A stretch of 64,000 nt of DNA from Heracleum sosnowskyi (lineage: Eukaryota; Streptophyta; Magnoliopsida; Apiales; Apiaceae). Made by a program: the position numbers and the translations under genes. Location: positions 112,269,111-112,333,110 of the forward strand of contig CM061244.1 in the NCBI GenBank assembly GCA_030848705.1, in the 5' to 3' direction. Under the pieces are notes generated by a model that was not told the DNA's origin, made no database searches, and saw nothing but the letters and a program-made list of their open reading frames with translations. This document shows positions 39,435 to 53,154 of the stretch, piece by piece (positions within the stretch are counted from its first letter, which is position 1; each line of letters starts with the position of its first letter).

Positions 39435-39954
39435 ATGTTCAGATTTGCTTGCCGCTGTGTAGTTGCTGGAACTCTTGCCGCCGGCAGCCGGAGAAGCCCA
39501 ACTGCTCCTTCCACTACCCCTCCTCCCATCTCTCTTTACCGACCCTATACCACCCCCACTACCCCTCCTTCCATCTCCCTTTACCGACCTTACACCACCT
39601 CAACTCCCCCTCCTCCCTTCTCCGACGAGGTGAATTCCGGCACTAAAATGGAACGTGAATCTATCCATGACAGAGTTTTTAGAGCTCTTTCTGAGTTTGA
39701 GCAGGTAGTTATTATGTTATATGCTTGTATGTATTTGTTTATGTGATTTAGTTATGTGTTATATTTATGTTTTTTTTTGTTTTTAATCTTTCAAGAGACG
39801 AAATGGAAAAGCATTATTTGTCTTTGCCACTGTTTTGAGTGTGGCAAGTGTGTTGTGGATGGTTGGTTCGTCTATGAAAAAAATTATTGATATTTTTGCC
39901 GGCAAGAATACGGAGCAACGGATGGGCAAGCTCGGAAATATTGCGGAAAATTGA
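39435..39954 (+). CDS. Unit 35: open but diverged truncated copy
   Basis: It is the partner of unit 31 and shares F97L and all its other changes. Confidence 0.52.
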
Positions 39955-40490
39955 GAATAGAGGGACAACACGCTGATCAGAATTTACTTACACCTGCTAG
40001 TACTACTAAACACTATCCGCCGCTCATCTTACTCCATCTTTTAAGAAAAACTCAAATCTTGGAAATTTCAGAGAATGGGACAACCGGCTTCTGTTTCTCT
40101 TGGAGAAGCTACTCAAGTGTTTTCACTTGTAAAAAATGACCGCTAGAGATTGACAGGAAGGACAGGGCAGCAGAGATTGAGACAAGCCCAACATGTGACC
40201 TGACCAGTTTTTTTTTTTGCTTTCACTGTTTGGTAATGCCATTGTTCTCTTCCCCTGCTACACATCTTTCCACTTCTGTCACCTATACAAACTACCTCCG
40301 GATCCTTCCTATTGTTCAACACAGAAAATATATTGGGCTAATTCTATCTTGGCCCAACCATCATTACCAAGGCCCAACCCACTCACTTTTCAAGTACTAT
40401 ATAAAACAAAGCAGTAACACACTAACACGGCACATTAAGTAAACAACACTTTCAAGTTTCAACATCACCTCACCTCCCCAAACACAAAAA

Positions 40491-41010
40491 ATGTTCAGAT
40501 TTGCTTGCCGCTGTGTAGTTGCTGGAACTCTTGCCGCCGGCAGCCGGAGAAGCCCAACTGCTCCTTCCACTACCCCTCCTCCCATCTCTCTTTACCGACC
40601 CTACACCACCCCCACTACCCCTCCTTCCATCTCCCTTTACCGACCTTACACCACCTCAACTCCCCCTCCTCCCTTCTCCGACGAGGTGAATTCCGGCACT
40701 AAAATGGAACGTGAATCTATCCATGACAGAGTTTTTAGAGCTCTTTCTGAGTTTGAGCAGGTAGTTATTATGTTATATGCTTGTATGTATTTGTTTATGT
40801 GATTTAGTTATGTGTTATATTTATGTTTTTTTTTGTTTTTAATCTTTCAAGAGACGAAATGGAAAAGCATTCTTTGTCTTTGCCACTGTTTTGAGTGTGG
40901 CAAGTGTGTTGTGGATGGTTGGTTCGTCTATGAAAAAAATTATTGATATTTTTGCCGGCAAGAATACGGAGCAACGGATGGGCAAGCTCGGAAATATTGC
41001 GGAAAATTGA
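40491..41010 (+). CDS. Unit 36: open but diverged truncated copy
   Basis: It is the partner of unit 32 and is identical at the sites compared. Confidence 0.52.
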
Positions 41011-41545
41011 GAATAGAGGGACAACACGCTGATCAGAATTTACTTACACCTGCTAGTACTACTAAACACTATCCGCCGCTCATCTTACTCCATCTTTTAA
41101 GAAAAACTCAAATCTTGGAAATTTCAGAGAATGGGACAACCGGCTTCTGTTTCTCTTGGAGAAGCTACTCAAGTGTTTTCACTTGTAAAAAATGACCGCT
41201 AGAGATTGACAGGAAGGACAGGGCAGCAGAGATTGAGACAAGCCCAACATGTGACCTGACCAGTTTTTTTTTTGCTTTCACTGTTTGGTAATGCCATTGT
41301 TCTCTTCCCCTGCTACACATCTTTCCACTTCTGTCACCTATACAAACTACCTCCGGATCCTTCCTATTGTTCAACACAGAAAATATATTGGGCTAATTCT
41401 ATCTTGGCCCAACCATCATTACCAAGGCCCAACCCACTCACTTTTCAAGTACTATATAAAACAAAGCAGTAACACACTAACACGGCACATTAAGTAAACA
41501 ACACTTTCAAGTTTCAACATCACCTCACCTCCCCAAACACAAAAA

Positions 41546-42065
41546 ATGTTCAGATTTGCTTACCGCTGTGTAGTTGTTCGAACTCTTGCCGCCGGCAGCC
41601 GGAGAAGCCCAACTGCTCCTTCCACTACCCCTCCTCCCATCTCTCTTTACCGACCCTACACCACCCCCACTACCCCTCCTTCCATCTCCCTTTACCGACC
41701 TTACACCACCTCAACTCCCCCTCCTCCCTTCTCCGGCGAGGTGAATTCCGGCACTAAAATGGAACGTGAATCTATCCATGACAGAGTTGTTAGAGCTCTT
41801 TCTGAGTTTGAGCAGGTAGTTATTATGTTATATGCTTGTATGTATTTGTTTATGTGATTTAGTTATGTGTTATATTTATGTTTTTTTTTGTTTTTAATCT
41901 TTCAAGAGCCGAAATGGAAAAGCATTCTTTGTCTTTGCCACTGTTTTGGGTGTGGCAAGTGTGTTGTGGATGGTTGGTTCGGCTATGAAAAAAATTATTG
42001 ATATTTTTGCCGGCAAGAATACGGAGCAACGGATGGGCAAGCTCGAAAATATTGCGGAAAATTGA
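41546..42065 (+). CDS. Unit 37: open truncated copy
   Basis: It is the partner of unit 33, sharing C6Y, A11V and G12R. Confidence 0.53.
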
Positions 42066-42600
42066 GAATAGAGGGACAACACGCTGATCAGAATTTACTT
42101 ACACCTGCTAGTACTACTAAACACTATCCGCCGCTCATCTTACTCCATCTTTTAAGAAAAACTCAAATCTTGGAAATTTCAGAGAATGGGACAACCGGCT
42201 TCTGTTTCTCTTGGAGAAGCTACTCAAGTGTTTTCACTTGTAAAAAATGACCGCTAGAGATTGACAGGAAGGACAGGGCAGCAGAGATTGAGACAAGCCC
42301 AACATGTGACCTGACCAGTTTTTTTTTTGCTTTCACTGTTTGGTAATGCCATTGTTCTCTTCCCCTGCTACACATCTTTCCACTTCTGTCACCTATACAA
42401 ACTACCTCCGGATCCTTCGTATTGTTCAACACAGAAAATATATTGGGCTAATTCTATCTTGGCCCAACCATCATTACCAAGGCCCAACCCACTCACTTTT
42501 CAAGTACTATATAAAACAAAGCAGTAACACACTAACACAGCACATTAAGTAAACAACACTTTCAAGTTTCAACATCACCTCACCTCCCCAAACACAAAAA

Positions 42601-43120
42601 ATGTTCAGATTTGCTTTCCGCTGTGTAGTTGTTGGAACTCTTGCCGCCGGCAGCCGGAGAAGCCCAACTGCTCCTTCCACTACCCCTCCTCCCATCTCTC
42701 TTTACCGACCCTACACCACCCCCACTACCCCTCCTTCCATCTCCCATTACCGACCTTACACCACCTCAACTCCCCCTCCTCCCTTCTCCGGCGAGGTGAA
42801 TTCCGGCACTAAAATTGATCGTGAATCTATCCATGACAGAGTTGTTAGAGCTCTTTCTGAGTTTGAGCAGGTAGTTATTATGTTATATGCTTGTATGTAT
42901 TTGTTTATGTGATTTAGTTATGTGTTATATTTATGTTTTTTTTTGTTTTTAATCTTTCAAGAGCCGAAATGGAAAAGCATTCTTTGTCTTTGCCACTGTT
43001 TTGGGTGTGGCAAGTGTGTTGTGGATGGTTGGTTCGGCTATGAAAAAAATTATTGATATTTTTGCCGGAAAGAATACGGAGCAACGGATGGGCAAGCTCG
43101 AAAATATTGCGGAAAATTGA
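42601..43120 (+). CDS. Unit 38: open truncated copy
   Basis: C6F, A11V, L49H and E73D are present. L49H breaks the second copy of the 15-residue duplication and recurs in units 40 and 41. Confidence 0.53.
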
Positions 43121-43656
43121 GAATAGAGGGACAACATGCTGATCAGAATTTACTTACACCTGCTAGTACTACTGAACACTATCTGCCGCTCTTCTTACTC
43201 CATCTTTTAAGAAAAACTCAAATCTTGGAAATTTCAGAGAATGGGACAACCGGCTTCTGTTTCTCTTGGAGAAGCTACTCAAGTGTTTTCACTTGTAAAA
43301 AATGACCGCTAGAGATTGACAGGAAGGACAGGGCAGCAGAGATTGAGACAAGCCCAACATGTGACCTGACCAGTTTTTTTTTTTGCTTTCACTGTTTGGT
43401 AATGCCATTGTTCTCTTCCCCTGCTACACATCTTTCCACTTCTGTCACCTATACAAACTACCTCCGGATCCTTCGTATTGTTCAACACAGAAAATATATT
43501 GGGCTAATTCTATCTTGGCCCAACCATCATTACCAAGGCCCAACCCACTCACTTTTCAAGTACTATATAAAACAAAGCAGTAACACACTAACACAGCACA
43601 TTAAGTAAACAACACTTTCAAGTTTCAACATCACCTCACCTCCCCAAACACAAAAA

Positions 43657-44176
43657 ATGTTCAGATTTGCTTTCCGCTGTGTAGTTGTTGGAACTCTTGC
43701 CGCCGGCAGCCGGAGAAGCCCAACTGCTCCTTCCACTACCCCTCCTCCCATCTCTCTTTACCGAACCTACACCACCCCCACTACCCCTCCTTCCATCTCC
43801 CTTTACCGACCTTACACCACCTCAACTCCCCCTCCTCCCTTCTCCGGCGAGGTGAATTCCGGCACTAAAATTGATCGTGAATCTATCCATGACAGAGTTG
43901 TTAGAGCTCTTTCTGAGTTTGAGCAGGTAGTTATTATGTTATATGCTTGTATGTATTTGTTTATGTGATTTAGTTATGTGTTATATTTATGTTTTTTTTT
44001 GTTTTTAATCTTTCAAGAGCCGAAATGGAAAAGCATTCTTTGTCTTTGCCACTGTTTTGGGTGTGGCAAGTGTGTTGTGGATGGTTGGTTCGGCTATGAA
44101 AAAAATTATTGATATTTTTGCCGGCAAGAATACGGAGCAACGGATGGGCAAGCTCGAAAATATTGCGGAAAATTGA
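43657..44176 (+). CDS. Unit 39: open truncated copy
   Basis: C6F, A11V, P37T and E73D are present. The unit start has a private ACATGCTGATC change. Confidence 0.53.
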
Positions 44177-44711
44177 GAATAGAGGGACAACACGCTGATC
44201 AGAATTTACTTACACCTGCTAGTACTACTAAACACTATCCGCCGCTCATCTTACTCCATCTTTTAAGAAAAACTCAAATCTTGGAAATTTCAGAGAATGG
44301 GACAACCGGCTTCTGTTTCTCTTGGAGAAGCTACTCAAGTGTTTTCACTTGTAAAAAATGACCGCTAGAGATTGACAGGAAGGACAGGGCAGCAGAGATT
44401 GAGACAAGCCCAACATGTGACCTGACCAGTTTTTTTTTTGCTTTCACTGTTTGGTAATGCCATTGTTCTCTTCCCCTGCTACACATCTTTCCACTTCTGT
44501 CACCTATACAAACTACCTCCGGATCCTTCGTATTGTTCAACACAGAAAATATATTGGGCTAATTCTATCTTGGCCCAACCATCATTACCAAGGCCCAACC
44601 CACTCACTTTTCAAGTACTATATAAAACAAAGCAGTAACACACTAACACAGCACATTAAGTAAACAACACTTTCAAGTTTCAACATCACCTCACCTCCCC
44701 AAACACAAAAA

Positions 44712-45231
44712 ATGTTCAGATTTGCTTTCCGCTGTGTAGTTGTTGGAACTCTTGCCGCCGGCAGCCGGAGAAGCCCAACTGCTCCTTCCACTACCCCTCC
44801 TCCCATCTCTCTTTACCGACCCTACACCACCCCCACTACCCCTCCTTCCATCTCCCATTACCGACCTTACACCACCTCAACTCCCCCTCCTCCCTTCTCC
44901 GGCGAGGTGAATTCCGGCACTAAAATTGATCGTGAATCTATCCATGACAGAGTTGTTAGAGCTCTTTCTGAGTTTGAGCAGGTAGTTATTATGTTATATG
45001 CTTGTATGTATTTGTTTATGTGATTTAGTTATGTGTTATATTTATGTTTTTTTTTGTTTTTAATCTTTCAAGAGCCGAAATGGAAAAGCATTCTTTGTCT
45101 TTGCCACTGTTTTGGGTGTGGCAAGTGTGTTGTGGATGGTTGGTTCGGCTATGAAAAAAATTATTGATATTTTTGCCGGAAAGAATACGGAGCAACGGAT
45201 GGGCAAGCTCGAAAATATTGCGGAAAATTGA
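44712..45231 (+). CDS. Unit 40: open truncated copy
   Basis: It has the same coding changes as unit 38 (C6F, A11V, L49H, E73D). Confidence 0.53.
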
Positions 45232-45767
45232 GAATAGAGGGACAACACGCTGATCAGAATTTACTTACACCTGCTAGTACTACTGAACACTATCTGCCGC
45301 TCATCTTACTCCATCTTTTAAGAAAAACTCAAATCTTGGAAATTTCAGAGAATGGGACAACCGGCTTCTGTTTCTCTTGGAGAAGCTACTCAAGTGTTTT
45401 CACTTGTAAAAAATGACCGCTAGAGATTGACAGGAAGGACAGGGCAGCAGAGATTGAGACAAGCCCAACATGTGACCTGACCAGTTTTTTTTTTTGCTTT
45501 CACTGTTTGGTAATGCCATTGTTCTCTTCCCCTGCTACACATCTTTCCACTTCTGTCACCTATACAAACTACCTCCGGATCCTTCGTATTGTTCAACACA
45601 GAAAATATATTGGGCTAATTCTATCTTGGCCCAACCATCATTACCAAGGCCCAACCCACTCACTTTTCAAGTACTATATAAAACAAAGCAGTAACACACT
45701 AACACAGCACATTAAGTAAACAACACTTTCAAGTTTCAACATCACCTCACCTCCCCAAACACAAAAA

Positions 45768-46287
45768 ATGTTCAGATTTGCTTTCCGCTGTGTAGTTGTT
45801 GGAACTCTTGCCGCCGGCAGCCGGAGAAGCCCAACTGCTCCTTCCACTACCCCTCCTCCCATCTCTCTTTACCGAACCTACACCACCCCCACTACCCCTC
45901 CTTCCATCTCCCATTACCGACCTTACACCACCTCAACTCCCCCTCCTCCCTTCTCCGGCGAGGTGAATTCCGGCACTAAAATTGATCGTGAATCTATCCA
46001 TGACAGAGTTGTTAGAGCTCTTTCTGAGTTTGAGCAGGTAGTTATTATGTTATATGCTTGTATGTATTTGTTTATGTGATTTAGTTATGTGTTATATTTA
46101 TGTTTTTTTTTGTTTTTAATCTTTCAAGAGCCGAAATGGAAAAGCATTCTTTGTCTTTGCCACTGTTTTGGGTGTGGCAAGTGTGTTGTGGATGGTTGGT
46201 TCGGCTATGAAAAAAATTATTGATATTTTTGCCGGCAAGAATACGGAGCAACGGATGGGCAAGCTCGAAAATATTGCGGAAAATTGA
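45768..46287 (+). CDS. Unit 41: open truncated copy, mosaic of units 39 and 38/40
   Basis: It combines P37T of unit 39 with L49H of units 38 and 40 in one exon, as expected after gene conversion or unequal exchange inside exon 1. Confidence 0.53.
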
Positions 46288-46822
46288 GAATAGAGGGACA
46301 ACACGCTGATCAGAATTTACTTACACCTGCTAGTACTACTAAACACTATCCGCCACTCATCTTACTCCATCTTTTAAGAAAAACTCAAATCTTGGAAATT
46401 TCAGAGAATGGGACAACCGGCTTCTGTTTCTCTTGGAGAAGCTACTCAAGTGTTTTCACTTGTAAAAAATGACCGCTAGAGATTGACAGGAAGGACAGGG
46501 CAGCAGAGATTGAGACAAGCCCAACATGTGACCTGACCAGTTTTTTTTTTGCTTTCACTGTTTGGTAATGCCATTGTTCTCTTCCCCTGCTACACATCTT
46601 TCCACTTCTGTCACCTATACAAACTACCTCCGGATCCTTCGTATTGTTCAACACAGAAAATATATTGGGCTAATTCTATCTTGGCCCAACCATCATTACC
46701 AAGGCCCAACCCACTCACTTTTCAAGTACTATATAAAACAAAGCAGTAACACACTAACACAGCACATTAAGTAAACAACACTTTCAAGTTTCAACATCAC
46801 CTCACCTCCCCAAACACAAAAA

Positions 46823-47342
46823 ATGTTCAGATTTGCTTGCCGCTGTGTAGTTGTTCGAACTCTTGCCGCCGGCAGCCGGAGAAGCCCAACTGCTCCTTCC
46901 ACTACCCCTCCTCCCATCTCTCTTTACCGACCCTACACCACCCCCACTACCCCTCCTTCCATCTCCCTTTACCGACCTTACACCACCTCAACTCCCCCTC
47001 CTCCCTTCTCCGGCGAGGTGAATTCCGGCACTAAAATGGAACGTGAATCTATCCATGACAGAGTTGTTAGAGCTCTTTCTGAGTTTGAGCAGGTAGTTAT
47101 TATGTTATATGCTTGTATGTATTTGTTTATGTGATTTAGTTATGTGTTATATTTATGTTTTTTTTTGTTTTTAACCTTTCAAGAGCTGAAATGGAAAAGC
47201 ATTCTTTGTCTTTGCCACTGTTTTGGGTGTGGCAAGTGTGTTGTGGATGGTTGGTTCGGCTATGAAAAAAATTATTGATATTTTTGCCGGCAAGAATACG
47301 GAGCAACGGATGGGCAAGCTCGAAAATATTGCGGAAAATTGA
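46823..47342 (+). pseudogene. Unit 42: truncated copy with exon 2 TGA
   Basis: A11V and G12R are present with the exon 2 TGA. It is an isolated TGA copy among open copies in the right third of the array. Confidence 0.62.
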
Positions 47343-47877
47343 GAATAGAGGGACAACACGCTGATCAGAATTTAATTACACCTGCTAGTACTACTAAACA
47401 CTATCCGCCGCTCATCTTACTCCATCTTTTAAGAAAAACTCAAATCTTGGAAATTTCAGAGAATGGGACAACCGGCTTCTGTTTCTCTTGGAGAAGCTAC
47501 TCAAGTGTTTTCACTTGTAAAAAATGACCGCTAGAGATTGACAGGAAGGACAGGGCAGCAGAGATTGAGACAAGCCCAACATGTGACCTGACCAGTTTTT
47601 TTTTTGCTTTCACTGTTTGGTAATGCCATTGTTCTCTTCCCCTGCTACACATCTTTCCACTTCTGTCACCTATATAAACTACCTCCGGATCCTTCGTATT
47701 GTTCAACACAGAAAATATATTGGGCTAATTCTATCTTGGCCCAACCATCATTACCAAGGCCCAACCCACTCACTTTTCAAGTACTATATAAAACAAAGCA
47801 GTAACACACTAACACAGCATATTAAGTAAACAACACTTTCAAGTTTCAACATCACCTCACCTCCCCAAACACAAAAA

Positions 47878-48397
47878 ATGTTCAGATTTGCTTTCCGCTG
47901 TGTAGTTGTTGGAACTCTTGCCGCCGGCAGCCGGAGAAGCCCAACTGCTCCTTCCACTACCCCTCCTCCCATCTCTCTTTACCGACCCTACACCACCCCC
48001 ACTACCCCTCCTTCCATCTCCCTTTACCGACCTTACACCACCTCAACTCCCCCTCCTCCCTTCTCCGGCGAGGTGAATTCCGGCACTAAAATTGATCGTG
48101 AATCTATCCATGACAGAGTTGTTACAGCTCTTTCTGAGTTTGAGCAGGTAGTTATTATGTTATATGCTTGTATGTATTTGTTTATGTGATTTAGTTATGT
48201 GTTTTATTTATGTTTTTTTTTGTTTTTAATCTTTCAAGAGCCGAAATGGAAAAGCATTCTTTGTCTTTGCCACTGTTTTGGGTGTGGCAAGTGTGTTGTG
48301 GATGGTTGGTTCGTCTATGAAAAAAATTATTGATATTTTTGCCGGCAAGAATACGGAGCAACGGATGGGCAAGCTCGAAAATATTGCGGAAAATTAA
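47878..48397 (+). CDS. Unit 43: open truncated copy, TAA at the joint
   Basis: C6F, A11V, E73D and R83T are present, with A116S in exon 2. The joint stop is TAA in place of TGA. Confidence 0.53.
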
Positions 48398-48932
48398 GAA
48401 TAGAGGGACAACACGCTGATCAGAATTTACTTACACCTGCTAGTACTACTAAACACTATCCGCCGCTCATCTTACTCCATCTTTTAAGAAAAACTCAAAT
48501 CTTGGAAATTTCAGAGAATGGGACAACCGGCTTCTGTTTCTCTTGGAGAAGCTACTCAAGTGTTTTCACTTGTAAAAAATGACCGCTAGAGATTGACAGG
48601 AAGGACAGGGCAGCAGAGATTGAGACAAGCCCAACATGTGACCTGACCAGTTTTTTTTTTGCTTTCACTGTTTGGTAATGCCATTGTTCTCTTCCCCTGC
48701 TACACATCTTTCCACTTCTGTCACCTATACAAACTACCTCCGGATCCTTCGTATTGTTCAACACAGAAAATATATTGGGCTAATTCTATCTTGGCCCAAC
48801 CATCATTACCAAGGCCCAACCCACTCACTTTTCAAGTACTATATAAAACAAAGCAGTAACATACTAACACAGCACATTAAGTAAACAACACTTCCAAGTT
48901 TCAACATCACCTCACCTCCCCAAACACAAAAA

Positions 48933-49453
48933 ATGTTCAGATTTGCTTGCCGCTGTGTAGTTGTTCGAACTCTTGCCGCCGGCAGCCGGAGAAGCCCAAC
49001 TGCTCCTTCCACTACCCCTCCTCCCATCTCTCTTTACCGACCCTACACCACCCCCACTACCCCTCCTTCCATCTCCCTTTACCGACCTTACACCACCTCA
49101 ACTCCCCCTCCTCCCTTCTCCGGCGAGGTGAATTCCGGCACTAAAATTGAACGTGAATCTATCCATGACAGAGTTGTTAGAGCTCTTTCTGAGTTTGAGC
49201 AGGTAGTTATTATGTTATATGCTTGTATGTATTTGTTTATGTGATTTAGTTATGTGTTATATTTATGTTTTTTTTTTGTTTTTAATCTTTCAAGAGCCGA
49301 AATGGAAAAGCATTCTTTGTCTTTGCCACTGTTTTGGGTATGGCAAGTGTGTTGTGGATGGTTGGTTCGGCTATGAAAAAAATTATTGATATTTTTGCCG
49401 GCAAGAATACGGAGCAACGGATGGGCAAGCTCGAAAATATTGCGGAAAATTGA
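48933..49453 (+). CDS. Unit 44: open truncated copy
   Basis: A11V, G12R and V106M are present. The 5' UTR has CTTCCAAG in place of CTTTCAAG, shared with unit 45. Confidence 0.53.
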
Positions 49454-49988
49454 GAATAGAGGGACAACACGCTGATCAGAATTTACTTACACCTGCTAGT
49501 ACTACTAAACACTATCCGCCGCTCATCTTACTCCATCTTTTAAGAAAAACTCAAATCTTGGAAATTTCAGAGAATGGGACAACCGGCTCATGTTTCTCTT
49601 GGAGAAGCTACTCAAGTGTTTTCACTTGTAAAAAATGACCGCTAGAGATTGACAGGAAGGACAGGGCAGCAGAGATTGAGACAAGCCCAACATGTGACCT
49701 GACCAGTTTTTTTTTTGCTTTCACTGTTTGGTAATGCCATTGTTCTCTTCCCCTGCTACACATCTTTCCACTTCTGTCACCTATACAAACTACCTCCGGA
49801 TCCTTCGTATTGTTCAACACAGAAAATATATTGGGCTAATTCTATCTTGGCCCAACCATCATTACCAAGGCCCAACCCACTCACTTTTCAAGTACTATAT
49901 AAAACAAAGCAGTAACACACTAACACAACACATTAAGTAAACAACACTTCCAAGTTTCAACATCACCTCACCTCCCCAAACACAAAAA

Positions 49989-50509
49989 ATGTTCAGATTT
50001 GCTTGCCGCTGTGTAGTTGTTCGAACTCTTGTCGCCGGCAGCCGGAGAAGCCCAACTGCTCCTTCCACTACCCCTCCTCCCATCTCTCTTTACCGACCCT
50101 ACACCACCCCCACTACCCCTCCTTCCATCTCCCTTTACCGACCTTACACCACCTCAACTCCCCCTCCTCCCTTCTCCGGCGAGGTGAATTCCGGCACTAA
50201 AATTGAACGTGAATCTATCCATGACAGAGTTGTTAGAGCTCTTTCTGAGTTTGAGCAGGTAGTTATTATGTTATATGCTTGTATGTATTTGTTTATGTGA
50301 TTTAGTTATGTGTTATATTTATGTTTTTTTTTTGTTTTTAATCTTTCAAGAGCCGAAATGGAAAAGCATTCTTTGTCTTTGCCACTGTTTTGGGTGTGGC
50401 AAGTGTGTTGTGGATGGTTGGTTCGGCTATGAAAAAAATTATTGATATTTTTGCCGGCAAGAATACGGAGCAACGGATGGGCAAGCTCGAAAATATTGCG
50501 GAAAATTGA
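49989..50509 (+). CDS. Unit 45: open truncated copy
   Basis: A11V, G12R and A15V are present. Exon 2 is open and of consensus type. Confidence 0.53.
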
Positions 50510-51044
50510 GAATAGAGGGACAACACGCTGATCAGAATTTACTTACACCTGCTAGTACTACTAAACACTATCCGCCGCTCATCTTACTCCATCTTTTAAG
50601 AAAAACTCAAATCTTGGAAATTTCAGAGAATGGGACAACCGGCTCCTGTTTCTCTTGGAGAAGCTACTCAAGTGTTTTCACTTGTAAAAAATGACCGCTA
50701 GAGATTGACAGGAAGGACAGGGCAGCAGAGATTGAGACAAGCCCAACATGTGACCTGACCAGTTTTTTTTTTGCTTTCACTGTTTGGTAATGCCATTGTT
50801 CTCTTCCCCTGCTACACATCTTTCCACTTCTGTCACCTATACAAACTACCTCCGGATCCTTCGTATTGTTCAACACAGAAAATATATTGGGCTAATTCTA
50901 TCTTGGCCCAACCATCATTACCAAGGCCCAACCCACTCACTTTTCAAGTACTATATAAAACAAAGCAGTAACACACTAACACAACACATTAAGTAAACAA
51001 CACTTTCAAGTTTCAACATCACCTCACCTCCCCAAACACAAAAA

Positions 51045-51564
51045 ATGTTCAGATTTGCTTGCCGCTGTGTAGTTGTTCGAACTCTTGCCGCCGGCAGCCG
51101 GAGAAGCCCAACTGCTCCTTCCACTACCCCTCCTCCCATCTCTCTTTACCGACCCTACACCACCCCCACTACCCCTCCTTCCATCTCCCTTTACCGACCT
51201 TACACCACCTCAACTCCCCCTCCTCCCTTCTCCGGCGAGGTGAATTCCGGCACTAAAATGGAACGTGAATCTATCCATGACAGAGTTGTTAGAGCTCTTT
51301 CTGAGTTTGAGCAGGTAGTTATTATGTTATATGCTTGTATGTATTTGTTTATGTGATTTAGTTATGTGTTATATTTATGTTTTTTTTTGTTTTTAATCTT
51401 TCAAGAGCCGAAATGGAAAAGCATTCTTTGTCTTTGCCACTGTTTTGGGTGTGGCAAGTGTGTTGTGGATGGTTGGTTCGGCTATGAAAAAAATTATTGA
51501 TATTTTTGCCGGCAAGAATACGGAGCAACGGATGGGCAAGCTCGAAAATATTGCGGAAAATTGA
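51045..51564 (+). CDS. Unit 46: open truncated copy
   Basis: A11V and G12R are present with Met72. Exon 2 is open. Confidence 0.53.
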
Positions 51565-52100
51565 GAATAGAGGGACAACACGCTGATCAGAATTTACTTA
51601 CACCTGCTAGTACTACTAAACACTATCCGCCGCTCATCTTACTCCATCTTTTAAGAAAAACTCAAATCTTGGAAATTTCAGAGAATGGGACAACCGGTTT
51701 CTGTTTCTCTTGGAGAAGCTACTCAAGTGTTTTCACTTGTAAAAAATGACCGCTAGAGATTGATAGGAAGGACAGGGCAACAGAGATTGAGACAAGCCCA
51801 ACATGTGACCTGACCAGTTTTTTTTTTTGCTTTCACTGTTTGGTAATGCCATTGTTCTCTTCCCCTGCTACATATCTTTCCACTTCTGTCACCTATACAA
51901 ACTACCTCCGGATCCTTCGTATTGTTCAACACAGAAAATATATTGGGCTAATTCTATCTTGGCCCAACCATCATTACCAAGGCCCAACCCACTCACTTTT
52001 CAAGTACTATATAAAACAAAGCAGTAACACACTAACACAGCACATTAAGTAAACAACACTTTCAAGTTTCAACATCACCTCACCTCCCCAAACACAAAAA

Positions 52101-52620
52101 ATGTTCAGATTTGCTTGCCGCTGTGTAGTTAATGGAACTCTTGCCGCCGGCAGCCGGAGAAGCCCAACTGCTCCTTCCACTACCCCTCCTCCCATCTCTC
52201 TTTACCGACCATACACCACCCCCACTACCCCTCCTTCCATCTCCCTTTACCGACCTTACACCACCTCAACTCCCCCTCCTCCCTTCTCCGGCGAGGTGAA
52301 TTCCGGCACTAAAATTGAACGTGAATCTATCCATGACAGAGTTGTTAGAGCTATTTCTGAGTTTGAGCAGGTAGTTATTATGTTATATGCTTGTATGTAT
52401 TTGTTTATGTGATTTAGTTATGTGTTATATTTATGTTTTTTTTTGTTTTTAATCTTTCAAGAGCCGAAATGGAAAAGCATTCTTTGTCTTTGCCACTGTT
52501 TTGGGTGTGGCAAGTGTGTTGTGGATGGTTGGTTCGGCTATGAAAAAAATTATTGATATTTTTGCCAGCAAGAATACGGAGCAACGGATGGGCAAGCTCG
52601 AAAATATTGCGGAAAATTGA
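52101..52620 (+). CDS. Unit 47: open truncated copy
   Basis: A11N, L85I and G126S are private to this unit. The frame is open. Confidence 0.53.
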
Positions 52621-53154
52621 GAATAGAGGGACAACACGCTGATCAGAATTTACTTACACCTGCTAGTACTACTAAACACTATCCGCCGCTCATCTTACTC
52701 CATCTTTTAAGAAAAACTCAAATCTTGGAAATTTCAGAGAATGGGACAACCGGCTTCTGTTTCTCTTGGAGAAGCTACTCAAGTGTTTTCACTTGTAAAA
52801 AATGACCGCTAGAGATTGACAGGAAGGACAGGGCAGCAGAGATTGAGACAAGCCCAACATGTGACCTGACCAGTTTTTTTTTGCTTTCACTGTTTGGTAA
52901 TGCCATTGTTCTCTTCCCCTGCTACACATCTTTCCACTTCTGTCACCTATACAAACTACCTCCGGATCCTTCGTATTGTTCAACACAGAAAATATATTGG
53001 GCTAATTCTATCTTGGCCCAACCATCATTACCAAGGCCCAACCCACCCACTTTTCAAGTACTATATAAAACAAAGCAGTAACACACTAACACAGCACATT
53101 AAGTAAACAACTCTTTCAAGTTTCAACATCACCTCACCTCCCCAAACAGAAAAA

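Larger units (their letters stand above)
33621..42062 (+). repeat. Four-unit duplication of 4,221 bp (units 30-33 and 34-37)
   Basis: Block 33621-37841 is followed directly by 37842-42062. Unit lengths agree (1055, 1055, 1056, 1055 in both), and every rare variant I compared is present in both, including CCCCTGATAC, GGCAGCGGG, GATCAGAATTTAATT, ACCCTATACC, GCATTATTTG, CCTTCCTATTG and GCTTACCGC. I found no difference. This is either a very recent duplication or an assembly duplication. Confidence 0.8.
42063..46284 (+). repeat. Two-unit duplication (units 38-39 and 40-41)
   Basis: Adjacent blocks of 2,111 bp share L49H, GCCGGAAAG, ACTGAACACTATCTG and P37T. They differ at L49H in unit 41, at CGCTCTTCTT against CGCTCATCTT, and at ACATGCTG against ACACGCTG. 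Confidence 0.72.
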
